Positions 24,790-32,041 of a stretch of DNA of 64,000 nucleotides are shown piece by piece. Numbering within the stretch: position 1 is the first letter of the stretch; each line of letters begins with the position of its first letter. Location: the NCBI GenBank assembly GCA_029268515.1, contig JAQWNP010000007.1, positions 1 to 64,000 on the forward strand, read 5' to 3'. Source of the stretch: Phycisphaerales bacterium (GTDB lineage Bacteria; Planctomycetota; Phycisphaerae; Phycisphaerales; SM1A02). Under the pieces are notes generated by a model that saw only the letters and a list, made by a program, of their open reading frames with translations, searched no databases and had not been told where the DNA came from. The translations under genes were made by a program, and so were the position numbers.

Positions 24790-25863
24790 ATGGAATGCGG
24801 CCTCGTTGGTTTTAGTTCAACAGGAAAAAGTACGCTGCTGGCGGCGCTGGTTGGCGGGCAGAGCAAAATCAGTTCATCTGGCTCAGCGATGAAGCCAGCG
24901 ATGGGGATGGCGCCTGTGCCTGACCCACGCTTAGAGACAATCGCAGCGCTGATTCCGCCAGAGAAAATTATTCCCGTCAGTTTGACGCTGATCGATATTC
25001 CTGGTCTGCCGTCAGGGCAAGATCCAAAGCAACTCAATAATGTGCTTTCTCACTTGCGTCAGGTCGATGCGCTTTGCTTGGTGCTCCGTTGCTATGACGC
25101 CCCTGGTCTGCCAGAAGCTGATCCAGTAGCGGAGGCACGCGCTTGGGATGACGAAGTTGTGTTGGCAGATCTCATTGTGGTGGAAAGCGCTCTTGATAAA
25201 GCAAAACGCGCTGCTCGAGGGCGTGATCCCGAAGCGCCGGCGCGACAATCGTTGCTGGAAAAGGTTTCTGCCACATTAGAAGCAGGTATGCCGGTTCGTG
25301 AAATGGCCAAAGAACTCGATGACACAGAAACTCGTTTGTTGAGTGCCTATGGCTTGATTACTTCAAAGCCAGTGCTCTTTGTGGCCAATGTCGGAGAGGA
25401 TGACCCCAGCGGGCAAGGGGCGGCAGCGACAGCGCTGGCCGAGTACGCGGTTTCCAAAGGTGCTTTGAGTGTGCCGGTTTGCGCCGTACTTGAAGCAGAG
25501 ATTGCCGAGATGGATGTGGATGACCGCAATGAGATGTTAGAGGGACTGGGTCTCAGCGAGCCGGCCATTGGACCACTGGCTCGTGCGTTGTATCAGTCTC
25601 TCGGGTTGGCGTGTTTCTATACCGCTGGCGAAAAAGAGGTCCGTGCGTGGACGATTGTTCATGGTGCCACGGCGCCGCAGGCGGCAGGGGCCATTCACTC
25701 TGATATCGAACGCGGCTTTATTCGCGCCGAGTGTTTTCATGTTGATGATCTGGTGGCCCATGAGAGTGAAAAAGCTATTCGCGGAGCGGGCAAGCTTCGC
25801 AGTGAAGGCAAGTCATACGTCATGCAAGATGGTGATGTGGTGCACTTTCTTTTTAATGTCTAG
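24790..25863 (+). CDS. ychF: YchF/OLA1-family GTPase (divergent)
   Basis: A 357-residue Obg-related P-loop NTPase that binds ribosomes; many members prefer ATP. Domains in order: G domain with Walker A GFSSTGKST (7-15) and G3 LIDIPGLPSG, a coiled-coil insert (about 130-190), and a C-terminal TGS domain (VRAWTIVHGATAPQAAGAIH, then SYVMQDGDVVHFLFNV). It differs from typical YchF: Walker A is normally GLPNVGKST, and the KGEGLGN stretch after G3 is shortened. ATG 24790 has AGGAG 9 bp upstream. Its last 41 coding bases are repeated 655 bp downstream. Confidence 0.88.
   Translation: MECGLVGFSSTGKSTLLAALVGGQSKISSSGSAMKPAMGMAPVPDPRLETIAALIPPEKIIPVSLTLIDIPGLPSGQDPKQLNNVLSHLRQVDALCLVLRCYDAPGLPEADPVAEARAWDDEVVLADLIVVESALDKAKRAARGRDPEAPARQSLLEKVSATLEAGMPVREMAKELDDTETRLLSAYGLITSKPVLFVANVGEDDPSGQGAAATALAEYAVSKGALSVPVCAVLEAEIAEMDVDDRNEMLEGLGLSEPAIGPLARALYQSLGLACFYTAGEKEVRAWTIVHGATAPQAAGAIHSDIERGFIRAECFHVDDLVAHESEKAIRGAGKLRSEGKSYVMQDGDVVHFLFNV
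25822..25862 (+). repeat. ychF-tail direct repeat, original copy
   Basis: The last 13 codons of ychF plus the start of its stop codon. They match 26477-26517 at 40 of 41 bases in the same orientation. The two copies bracket the small membrane gene at 25897-26253 and its frameshifted neighbour. Confidence 0.95.
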
Positions 25864-25896
25864 CTCTTTGTTGTTCAATTAAGTAAAAGAACATGA

Positions 25897-26253
25897 CTAA
25901 GTCAGCGACCAAATGTAAACGGCGATGGCGAAGCAAATGGGCAGGGCTCCGATGGCAACCACGTAGAGCGACAAGGCGCGGCGTTGTTTTTTTGCGTAGC
26001 TGGCCAGTCCAAATAAAATCGCAAGTACTGAAAGTGGAATCGTCAAGAAAGCAAAGATCCAAATGCTTGCGAAGAAATCGTTGGCGGCTGCGTTGTCAAA
26101 GCTAAAAAAATGAAAGAAGTCATGGCCTTCATAGGCAGTTGAGGCATGCTCGCTGGCTACGTATAAGATGATTGCCGTGGCAAAAGTTAACATGGAACAC
26201 ACCATGCTGATGATTGAAATAATCAGTAGAAGTGAAAAGTTCTGTTTGTTCAT
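25897..26253 (-). CDS. Small membrane protein, family member 1
   Basis: 118 residues with three hydrophobic segments: about 7-33, 61-82 and 94-116. It is not a recognised family. The C-terminal half (LFGLASYAKKQRRALSLYVV then YIWSLT) aligns with the 112-residue protein at 26562-26900 (CGLLSCRSKQHRKASLFLTI then VWGLTA), so the two are paralogues. ATG 26253 overlaps the stop of the upstream pseudogene frame (TAATG), and AGGAAGG lies about 11 bp upstream. It converges on ychF with 33 bp between stops. Confidence 0.65.
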   Translation of the reverse strand: MNKQNFSLLLIISIISMVCSMLTFATAIILYVASEHASTAYEGHDFFHFFSFDNAAANDFFASIWIFAFLTIPLSVLAILFGLASYAKKQRRALSLYVVAIGALPICFAIAVYIWSLT

Positions 26254-26430
26254 TATTTCTCGGCCTTCCTGATATGACGCGTCACTTCGTGATGTAGTTT
26301 AGAATCATTGGGCTTTGCAAAGGTGATCTCTAAGTAGTCGGAAATATATCCGAGCGGAACCACAAGCAAAGAACAGACGAGGCTTAATTTTGCAATTCGT
26401 CTATAGGATAGAAGCTGTTCTTTTCTTCAT
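26253..26430 (-). pseudogene. Frameshifted remnant of a third small membrane protein
   Basis: ATG 26430 opens MKKRTASIL and then hits a stop. The paralogue at 26562-26900 begins MKERTASILKRVAKVSLICS. One extra base here (TAGA in place of AAA between the CTA and CGA codons) breaks the frame; past it the match resumes as RIAKLSLVCSLLVVPLG, then runs unrelated to TAA at 26255-26253, which overlaps the next ATG. The ribosome-site region (CGGAAG, 7 bp) is still intact, and similarity to the paralogue continues into the leader at 26431-26476. Confidence 0.7.
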
Positions 26431-26476
26431 GCGGCGTCTTCCGATTCAAAATTGTTTAGTGCACATGTTCGGCGAT

Positions 26477-26517
26477 ATGCAAGATGGTGATGTGGTGCAC
26501 TTTCTTTTTAACGTCTG
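26477..26517 (+). repeat. ychF-tail direct repeat, displaced copy
   Basis: Forty of 41 bases equal the end of ychF (25822-25862), starting exactly at ATG CAA GAT and ending at the stop region. There is no ychF sequence upstream of it. On its left it abuts the leader of the frameshifted membrane gene, which marks the likely duplication breakpoint at 26476/26477. Confidence 0.95.
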
Positions 26518-26561
26518 ATGCTCAAATTGAATCAACAGAGAGATTGGCCACTCAATTAGAC

Positions 26562-26900
26562 TTATGCAGTGAGTCCCCAAACCAGTACAAGGGCAAGTAT
26601 CAATGTGCCGCTGGTGATGGTAAGGAATAGGGATGCTTTGCGGTGTTGCTTACTGCGACAGCTGAGTAGTCCGCAGACAAAGGTAATTATTAAACCCGGA
26701 AGCACGACAAAGAACAAGAGTAGCCAGTCAATGAAGAGCACTAAACAAAAAAGATTTAATCTTGCGTCGGAGGATGTTTTGTCGCTGGGATTGTCACCGC
26801 TTAAGGCGAGCCCTAAGAATCCGAGCAGAACCGCAAGCAAAGAACAGATGAGGCTTACTTTTGCAACTCGTTTTAGGATAGAAGCCGTTCTTTCCTTCAT
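26562..26900 (-). CDS. Small membrane protein, family member 2
   Basis: 112 residues with hydrophobic spans near 14-34, 50-78 and 90-110. Paralogue of the protein at 25897-26253 and of the remnant at 26253-26430. AGGAAG lies 7 bp before ATG 26900, a good ribosome site. No known domain. The gene lies between the displaced ychF tail and the BamE-like gene; no promoter was identified. Confidence 0.62.
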   Translation of the reverse strand: MKERTASILKRVAKVSLICSLLAVLLGFLGLALSGDNPSDKTSSDARLNLFCLVLFIDWLLLFFVVLPGLIITFVCGLLSCRSKQHRKASLFLTITSGTLILALVLVWGLTA

Positions 26901-27094
26901 GAAACGTCTTCCTTTTTAAAGATTTTTAGTCAATGCGTAGGCGATAAGTAAAGCGAAGCTGATTGGCTATGCGTTCTTCTTAAACACTCTCATTGACTGG
27001 CGATCTGAGTCCGGCTGAGAAGTAGTTTATAGTGAAACAGTTGCCCGCATGCCCGTGCGACTAATCGATGAGCTCATCTGAGAAAGGTCATTCC

Positions 27095-27508
27095 ATGCAA
27101 GATCAAGAGACAACAGGAGATAAGCAAGCCAGTCGTCCTTGGATTTGGATTGTTTTACTGCTTGTCTTCGTCGTGCTTCTGTTGGTTTTTGCCGTGGTCT
27201 TGCCTACTGGCGAGCCGTTCGATTCGAATACTTGGAAGCAAGCTCAAGCTGGCCAGGACGATGCCTCGATCGAGACGAGATTTCAGATGGCCGAAAGTGT
27301 GGTTGCATCGGGGCTGCTTCTTGGCAAGCCACGATCTGAGGTCATCGCCTTGCTTGGGAACGATCCTCATTCAGGCTATTTTGAAGGAAGCCTGGCGTAT
27401 GAGCTGGGTCCCCAGCGGAATAGTTACTTTGCCATCGACTCTGATTGGCTGGTGATTCAATTTGATGGTGATGATCAGGTGGTCGAAGTACGTATCAGAT
27501 CAGATTGA
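27095..27508 (+). CDS. Membrane-anchored BamE/SmpA-like protein
   Basis: 137 residues. A short polar head is followed by one strong membrane span (WIWIVLLLVFVVLLLVFAVV, about 17-37). The C-terminal 80 residues resemble the small SmpA/OmlA (BamE-like) fold: a helix with LLLGKPRSEVIALLGNDP, then strands GSLAYELGP and WLVIQFDGDDQVVEVRI. Classical BamE is a lipoprotein of the outer-membrane assembly complex; here the anchor is a transmembrane helix, so the role may differ. ATG 27095 has AGAAAGG 7 bp upstream and is preferred to 27068. No lipobox is seen. Confidence 0.62.
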   Translation: MQDQETTGDKQASRPWIWIVLLLVFVVLLLVFAVVLPTGEPFDSNTWKQAQAGQDDASIETRFQMAESVVASGLLLGKPRSEVIALLGNDPHSGYFEGSLAYELGPQRNSYFAIDSDWLVIQFDGDDQVVEVRIRSD

Positions 27509-27627
27509 TGCTCTTTGGACTCGCCCTTGATGGGGTGGGCCCTTTTCTCGCACCAGTATGGGGCGTAAACTGGCCTTAAATTGCTAAGTGCTTGCGGCAT
27601 AAGCCGATGATGTTGACAATGAAGTCA

Positions 27628-27644
27628 CCTCTGTCAATCAGAGG
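27628..27644 (+). promoter_or_regulatory. Hairpin covering the mrdA ribosome-binding site
   Basis: CCTCTG, loop TCAAT, CAGAGG forms a perfect 6-bp stem. The right arm holds AGAGG, the best ribosome site for ATG 27650, 5 bp away. Folding would hide it. Confidence 0.4.
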
Positions 27645-27649
27645 CAGGA

Positions 27650-30100
27650 ATGGAGTCTGCTGTGGCCAGGAGGGCCTCTGACAAATCAGCTCGAACCAGT
27701 ATGTTTCAACGCCGTGTGCGTTTGCTGGTGTTGCTGTTGCTGGTTGTACTCGGTATTGAGTTCATTCAGTTGGCACGGCTGTCTCTTTTCGAGGGCGATG
27801 AGCTACTTGCTCAGGCTGAGGCTCGACTTGTCAGACGTAATTATCTACCAACCTATCGCGGCAGACTTCTTGATCGGAATGGTCGGATTATTGCCGAAGA
27901 TCGGGCTGCCAGTGACATTGCCATTGCCTACGAGTTACTCAATGGAAATTGGCAGCGGCATAAGTCACGGGTCAAGGCCAAGCGCATGGTCGGTGCGACT
28001 GCTTGGTCAGAGATGACCGCTTCGGAGCGTGATGAAGCAGGGCGAGCATACTTACCGCTTTATGAACAAGAAGCTGAAGGTCTGCTTGAGACTATTGCTG
28101 GGCTCGGAGGTATTGGGCAGCTTGAGATGCAGCGCCAAATTGATGAGATCAAAGGGCGCGTCCAGCGCATGGCATCGACGGTTTGGGCTCGGCAGCTCAG
28201 TGACCATCTCGCGAAGGGGCGCTCAGAAAAGACTTTTCGAGTCAAGCCAATCCGAGAGCAAGAGCAGGCCCATGTGGTGCTCGCTGGACTTGATGAAGAG
28301 AAGGCGCTTTCGATTGAATACGCCACCGAATCGCATCGCGATCTGATTGAGATTCGTCCAACACGAGCCAGGTTTTATCCTTGGTCGGCCCAAGAGGTCA
28401 CGTTACGGCGTGACAACTTGCCAGCACCGATTCGAGCGGCGTCGCCGATGACGGTGCACAGCACTGGTGTGGCGGACCATTTACTCGGCAATGTTCGTTC
28501 GAAAGTATGGCGAGAAGATGTGCAGCGCCGGCCAATGTCAAAGCCTGATGGGCTTGATCTGGGTGGATACCGCCAAGGTGATGAAGTCGGAGCCAGTGGT
28601 TTGGAGTGGGTGCTTGAAGATCGACTGCGCGGTGAGCGCGGTTTAGTGCGCACGCGCGTTGATCGCGGTGTGATGGAACATCGAAAGTCAAAGCCCGGTG
28701 GGGATGTGCCGCTGACCATCGACATTGAGTTGCAGGCTCGCGTGCAGGCTATTTTGGACCCAAGCTTTGGTCTTACGCAGGTGCAGCCTTGGCATCGCAA
28801 TACTGGACTGCCCCTAGGCACACGGCTCAATGCAGCGGCTATTGTTTTGGAAGTTGCAACAGGTGAGATCCTTGCGGCTGTTTCGATGCCAACAATTGAT
28901 ATGGGCTTGCAGATGTCTGATGTAGATCAAGACATCGCGCAGCCCATTGTGAATCGACCCTTTGAAGCAATCTACCCACCTGGATCAATCATTAAACCGC
29001 TTGTTCTAGCCGTTGCGTGTGCAGAAGATCAGCATCGGCTTCATGACCCCATTGAATGTACAGGCCATTTTTTCCCCAACCGGCCCACGGTGGCTCGTTG
29101 TTGGATCTATCGGCAGCAACACAATATGGGAACCCATGGGCCGCTGATTGCATCGGAGGCACTGGCTCGTTCCTGCAATATCTTCTTTTACACGTTGGCG
29201 GATCGACTTGGTTTGACACGTCTTGCTGAGGGGTATCGCCAGCTTGGGTTGGGACAGATGTTAATGCCCGTAAGAGGCCTGGGCACTGTGGGCGGTGATG
29301 GTGAGTCGAGGCGTTTGCTGCAGTCATCTGGTTTGGTGCCCGATACGATCTCACAGCGCGCTCAAGGACGTGGTGGTGAGCTTGCATTTACGACAGCGAT
29401 CGCCGGTATTGGACAGGGGCCCATTGCATGGACGCCACTTCAAGCAGTGAACGCCTATGCCATGCTTGCTCGTGGTGGTGATGTGCGCGACCCAACGCTG
29501 ATTGCTTGGGCCCAGGGGCAGTCGCCTCAGCCACAGCGTATGGCATTGCATATGGATGAAGCGGTACAGGCTTCGATTCTCAAGGGCTTACGAGAATCTG
29601 TCTCGAAGCGCTATGGCACTGGGCACCATCTGACCCATAGCGGTGGGCAACAAGAGCCAATCTTTAACGCCCCTGGTGCGATGGTTTGGGGCAAGACTGG
29701 TACAGCCCAGGCGCCGCCTCGAAAGTATGACTCTAATCAGGATGGTCAGCTGAATCATGAAGATGAAGCTCAAGGTGATCTTGATCATGCATGGTTTGTT
29801 GGTCTTGCTGGCGATGAAACCAGCCAGACGCCGGCGTATGCGATTGCAGTGATCGTGGAATATGGTGGCTCAGGTGGTCGGTGCGCTGGTCCAGTGGCCA
29901 ATCAGATTGTCTGGGCACTACAGGAAACGGGATATCTTGAGCGTCCATTCAGTGACAGCGCCGTCATGGATTCGGCGCTGATGTTGGTGCCAGGTGGTGG
30001 CTTGATGCGTTCTGCAATGCCATCGGGATGGCCGCAACATGTTTTGCAAGGTGGTGTCAATGAAGGTGATCAGCCTTCGTATCAGGAGCAGCAGCCTTAG
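27650..30100 (+). CDS. mrdA: Penicillin-binding protein 2 (elongation transpeptidase)
   Basis: Cross-links peptidoglycan during cell elongation as RodA's partner. Plan of the 816 residues: short cytoplasmic tail, one span (about 24-42), PBP dimerisation region (about 60-330), transpeptidase domain. All three active-site motifs are intact: S446-I-I-K449, S508-C-N510 and K682-T-G684. Just after KTGTAQ lies YDSNQDGQLNHEDE (residues 693-706), which matches an EF-hand calcium loop. It is longer than E. coli PBP2 (633 residues), chiefly through a charged helical insert after residue 100. ATG 27650 lies next to a ribosome site in a hairpin. The stop overlaps the rodA start by one base. Confidence 0.93.
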   Translation: MESAVARRASDKSARTSMFQRRVRLLVLLLLVVLGIEFIQLARLSLFEGDELLAQAEARLVRRNYLPTYRGRLLDRNGRIIAEDRAASDIAIAYELLNGNWQRHKSRVKAKRMVGATAWSEMTASERDEAGRAYLPLYEQEAEGLLETIAGLGGIGQLEMQRQIDEIKGRVQRMASTVWARQLSDHLAKGRSEKTFRVKPIREQEQAHVVLAGLDEEKALSIEYATESHRDLIEIRPTRARFYPWSAQEVTLRRDNLPAPIRAASPMTVHSTGVADHLLGNVRSKVWREDVQRRPMSKPDGLDLGGYRQGDEVGASGLEWVLEDRLRGERGLVRTRVDRGVMEHRKSKPGGDVPLTIDIELQARVQAILDPSFGLTQVQPWHRNTGLPLGTRLNAAAIVLEVATGEILAAVSMPTIDMGLQMSDVDQDIAQPIVNRPFEAIYPPGSIIKPLVLAVACAEDQHRLHDPIECTGHFFPNRPTVARCWIYRQQHNMGTHGPLIASEALARSCNIFFYTLADRLGLTRLAEGYRQLGLGQMLMPVRGLGTVGGDGESRRLLQSSGLVPDTISQRAQGRGGELAFTTAIAGIGQGPIAWTPLQAVNAYAMLARGGDVRDPTLIAWAQGQSPQPQRMALHMDEAVQASILKGLRESVSKRYGTGHHLTHSGGQQEPIFNAPGAMVWGKTGTAQAPPRKYDSNQDGQLNHEDEAQGDLDHAWFVGLAGDETSQTPAYAIAVIVEYGGSGGRCAGPVANQIVWALQETGYLERPFSDSAVMDSALMLVPGGGLMRSAMPSGWPQHVLQGGVNEGDQPSYQEQQP

Positions 30101-31311
30101 TGAGTGGTGTCGCAATAAAACGAGGTTCCACACAGGGGCGATTGCCGGGCGCAGGTCGGGCGATGCACGCCTCACGTGTCGTCATGATCAATCCAGCGCT
30201 GATGAGCTGCGCTGCGGCACTCTTTTTGAGTTTGCTTGGTGTTGTGGTTATTGGCACCACTGAGCCAGGGTATGCGGCTCGACATGCCATGTTGTTGTCG
30301 GTGTCACTTGTGACGGCATGTATTGTTGCTTGGGTTCATCCTCGCACTTGGTGTCAATTGGCGATACCGGGCATGGTGTTCACGCTTGGATTGTTGGTGT
30401 TTGTGTTGGTGCCTTGGATACCAGATGCGCTGGTCCACCCTCGGCATGGGGCGCGACGCTGGATCAATTTAGGTCTGATCGATATGCAGCCATCAGAACT
30501 GGCAAAGGTGTCATACATCGTGGTCTTGGCTGCTTACTTCCGGTATCGAAAGAACCACCGTAGTTTGCGTGGCCTCGTGATTCCCCTGGGCCTGACACTT
30601 ATTCCGATCGGGTTGATTTTAGTAGAACCAGACCTTGGGACTTCGCTTCTGTTCTTGCCCACCTTATTTGCAATGCTGATTGCCGCTGGAGCGCGATTCA
30701 AACATCTTCTTATTTTGATTCTCTTGGGATTGGTGGCTGCAGGTTGTATGGCGCCGCTACTGAAGCCCCATCAGCGAGCACGGATTGCAGCGATGGTTGC
30801 TCATGTGCAGGGCGATACTCAGTTCGATCATGACATTGGGTTTCAAGGTGCTCGGGCGCGCACATTGATCGGGGCTGGTGGTTTGACTGGACTGGGACGT
30901 GAGCAGGCTTCAGTGCTGATTGAGTACAATCACCTGCCAGAAGAACATAACGATATGGTTTTCGCGGTCATCGGTTGTCGTTGGGGCCTGCTTGGAGCAG
31001 GGGTCACATGGCTGGCCTTTTTGGTCTTGGCCGTTGGCGGGATCATTGCAGCTGCCCGCACCAAAGAGGCATTTAGTCGTTTGCTGGCAGTTGGTATCGT
31101 GGCCATGCTGGTGAGCCAAATGCTCATCAATACTGGTATGACCATTGGTCTGATGCCCATTACAGGTTTGACACTGCCTTTTGTGAGCTATGGAGGTTCA
31201 AGCCTGATTATCGCCTGGATTATGATGGGACTGCTGATGGGTATTTCAATGCGAAGATCACCAATACTTGCCAAATCCCCCTTTGAGTTCGACGATGGTG
31301 AAGATGAGTAG
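30100..31311 (+). CDS. rodA: Peptidoglycan glycosyltransferase RodA (SEDS family)
   Basis: Polymerises lipid II at the inner membrane for cell elongation. The 403-residue multi-span protein has SEDS hallmarks: HGARRWINLGLIDMQPSELAK, LVEPDLGTSLLFLP (with the catalytic Asp region), LIEYNHLPEEHNDMVFAVI and LTLPFVSYGGSSLI. The GTG start at 30100 overlaps the mrdA stop (TAGTG), giving a coupled mrdA-rodA pair. About 25 N-terminal residues before the first span are unusual and could mean that translation begins at the in-frame ATG 30163. Confidence 0.93.
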   Translation: MSGVAIKRGSTQGRLPGAGRAMHASRVVMINPALMSCAAALFLSLLGVVVIGTTEPGYAARHAMLLSVSLVTACIVAWVHPRTWCQLAIPGMVFTLGLLVFVLVPWIPDALVHPRHGARRWINLGLIDMQPSELAKVSYIVVLAAYFRYRKNHRSLRGLVIPLGLTLIPIGLILVEPDLGTSLLFLPTLFAMLIAAGARFKHLLILILLGLVAAGCMAPLLKPHQRARIAAMVAHVQGDTQFDHDIGFQGARARTLIGAGGLTGLGREQASVLIEYNHLPEEHNDMVFAVIGCRWGLLGAGVTWLAFLVLAVGGIIAAARTKEAFSRLLAVGIVAMLVSQMLINTGMTIGLMPITGLTLPFVSYGGSSLIIAWIMMGLLMGISMRRSPILAKSPFEFDDGEDE

Positions 31312-32041
31312 TTCCTTTACACCACCCGACGAATTTCTTGAGAAGGCCCAAGCAGCTGGCATTGGATTTGAGCCCGGTGATCTGGAGCGCCTCGAGGGCT
31401 ATGTTGCCGCCTTGATTGAAGTGAATCAGGTGATGAACTTGACGGCTATCGCCGAGCCCGCGGAGGTGTGGCATCGTCATGTGCTCGAGAGCCTGCGCTT
31501 AATAGGGCATCTGCGTGCGGTCGAGGCCTCATCGGTACTCGATCTGGGATCGGGTGGGGGGTGCCCCGGATTGCCACTGGCCATTGTATCGCCAGATATT
31601 CGGATGACATTGCTTGAAGCGACAGGCAAGAAAGCGAATTTCCTTAAAGAGATTAGTCAGTTCTTGGAGTTAGAGAATGTGACGGTTATTAATGCTCGCG
31701 CAGAAAATCATGGCCGCTTCGATGGCAGGGAGATGTATGAGGTCGTGTTAGCAAGAGCGGTTGGTCCACTTAATGTTTTGGTTGAACTGGCGGTACCGTT
31801 GCTTTGTGAGGGCGGCGTTCTTGTTGCTGTTAAGGGTGATCGCGCTGAAGCGGAAATAGCTCATGCAGCAACAGCTTTAAAGTTACTGGGCGCTCAAGTT
31901 CAAGACACGCTTCGTATGGAAACCGCCACGGTTGTCAGTGTCGTCAAGGAATCGCCAACCAATCGCCTCTATCCACGTCGCCCGGGGGAACCCAAGCGAT
32001 CGCCATTGGGCGGCAAGATGGCAAGTAAGAGCCGCTTATGA
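31304..32041 (+). CDS. rsmG: 16S rRNA (guanine-527-N7)-methyltransferase
   Basis: Methylates G527 of 16S rRNA using S-adenosylmethionine. Motifs: EVNQVMNLTAIAEP before the domain, HVLESL, VLDLGSGGGCPGLPLAI (SAM-binding loop), LLEATGKKANFLKEI, and VLARAVGPLNVLVELAVPLL. About 245 residues. ATG 31304 overlaps the end of rodA by 8 nt; ATG 31295 is an alternative. Its stop overlaps the dinG start by 4 nt. The C-terminal end is basic. Confidence 0.93.
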   Translation: MSSSFTPPDEFLEKAQAAGIGFEPGDLERLEGYVAALIEVNQVMNLTAIAEPAEVWHRHVLESLRLIGHLRAVEASSVLDLGSGGGCPGLPLAIVSPDIRMTLLEATGKKANFLKEISQFLELENVTVINARAENHGRFDGREMYEVVLARAVGPLNVLVELAVPLLCEGGVLVAVKGDRAEAEIAHAATALKLLGAQVQDTLRMETATVVSVVKESPTNRLYPRRPGEPKRSPLGGKMASKSRL

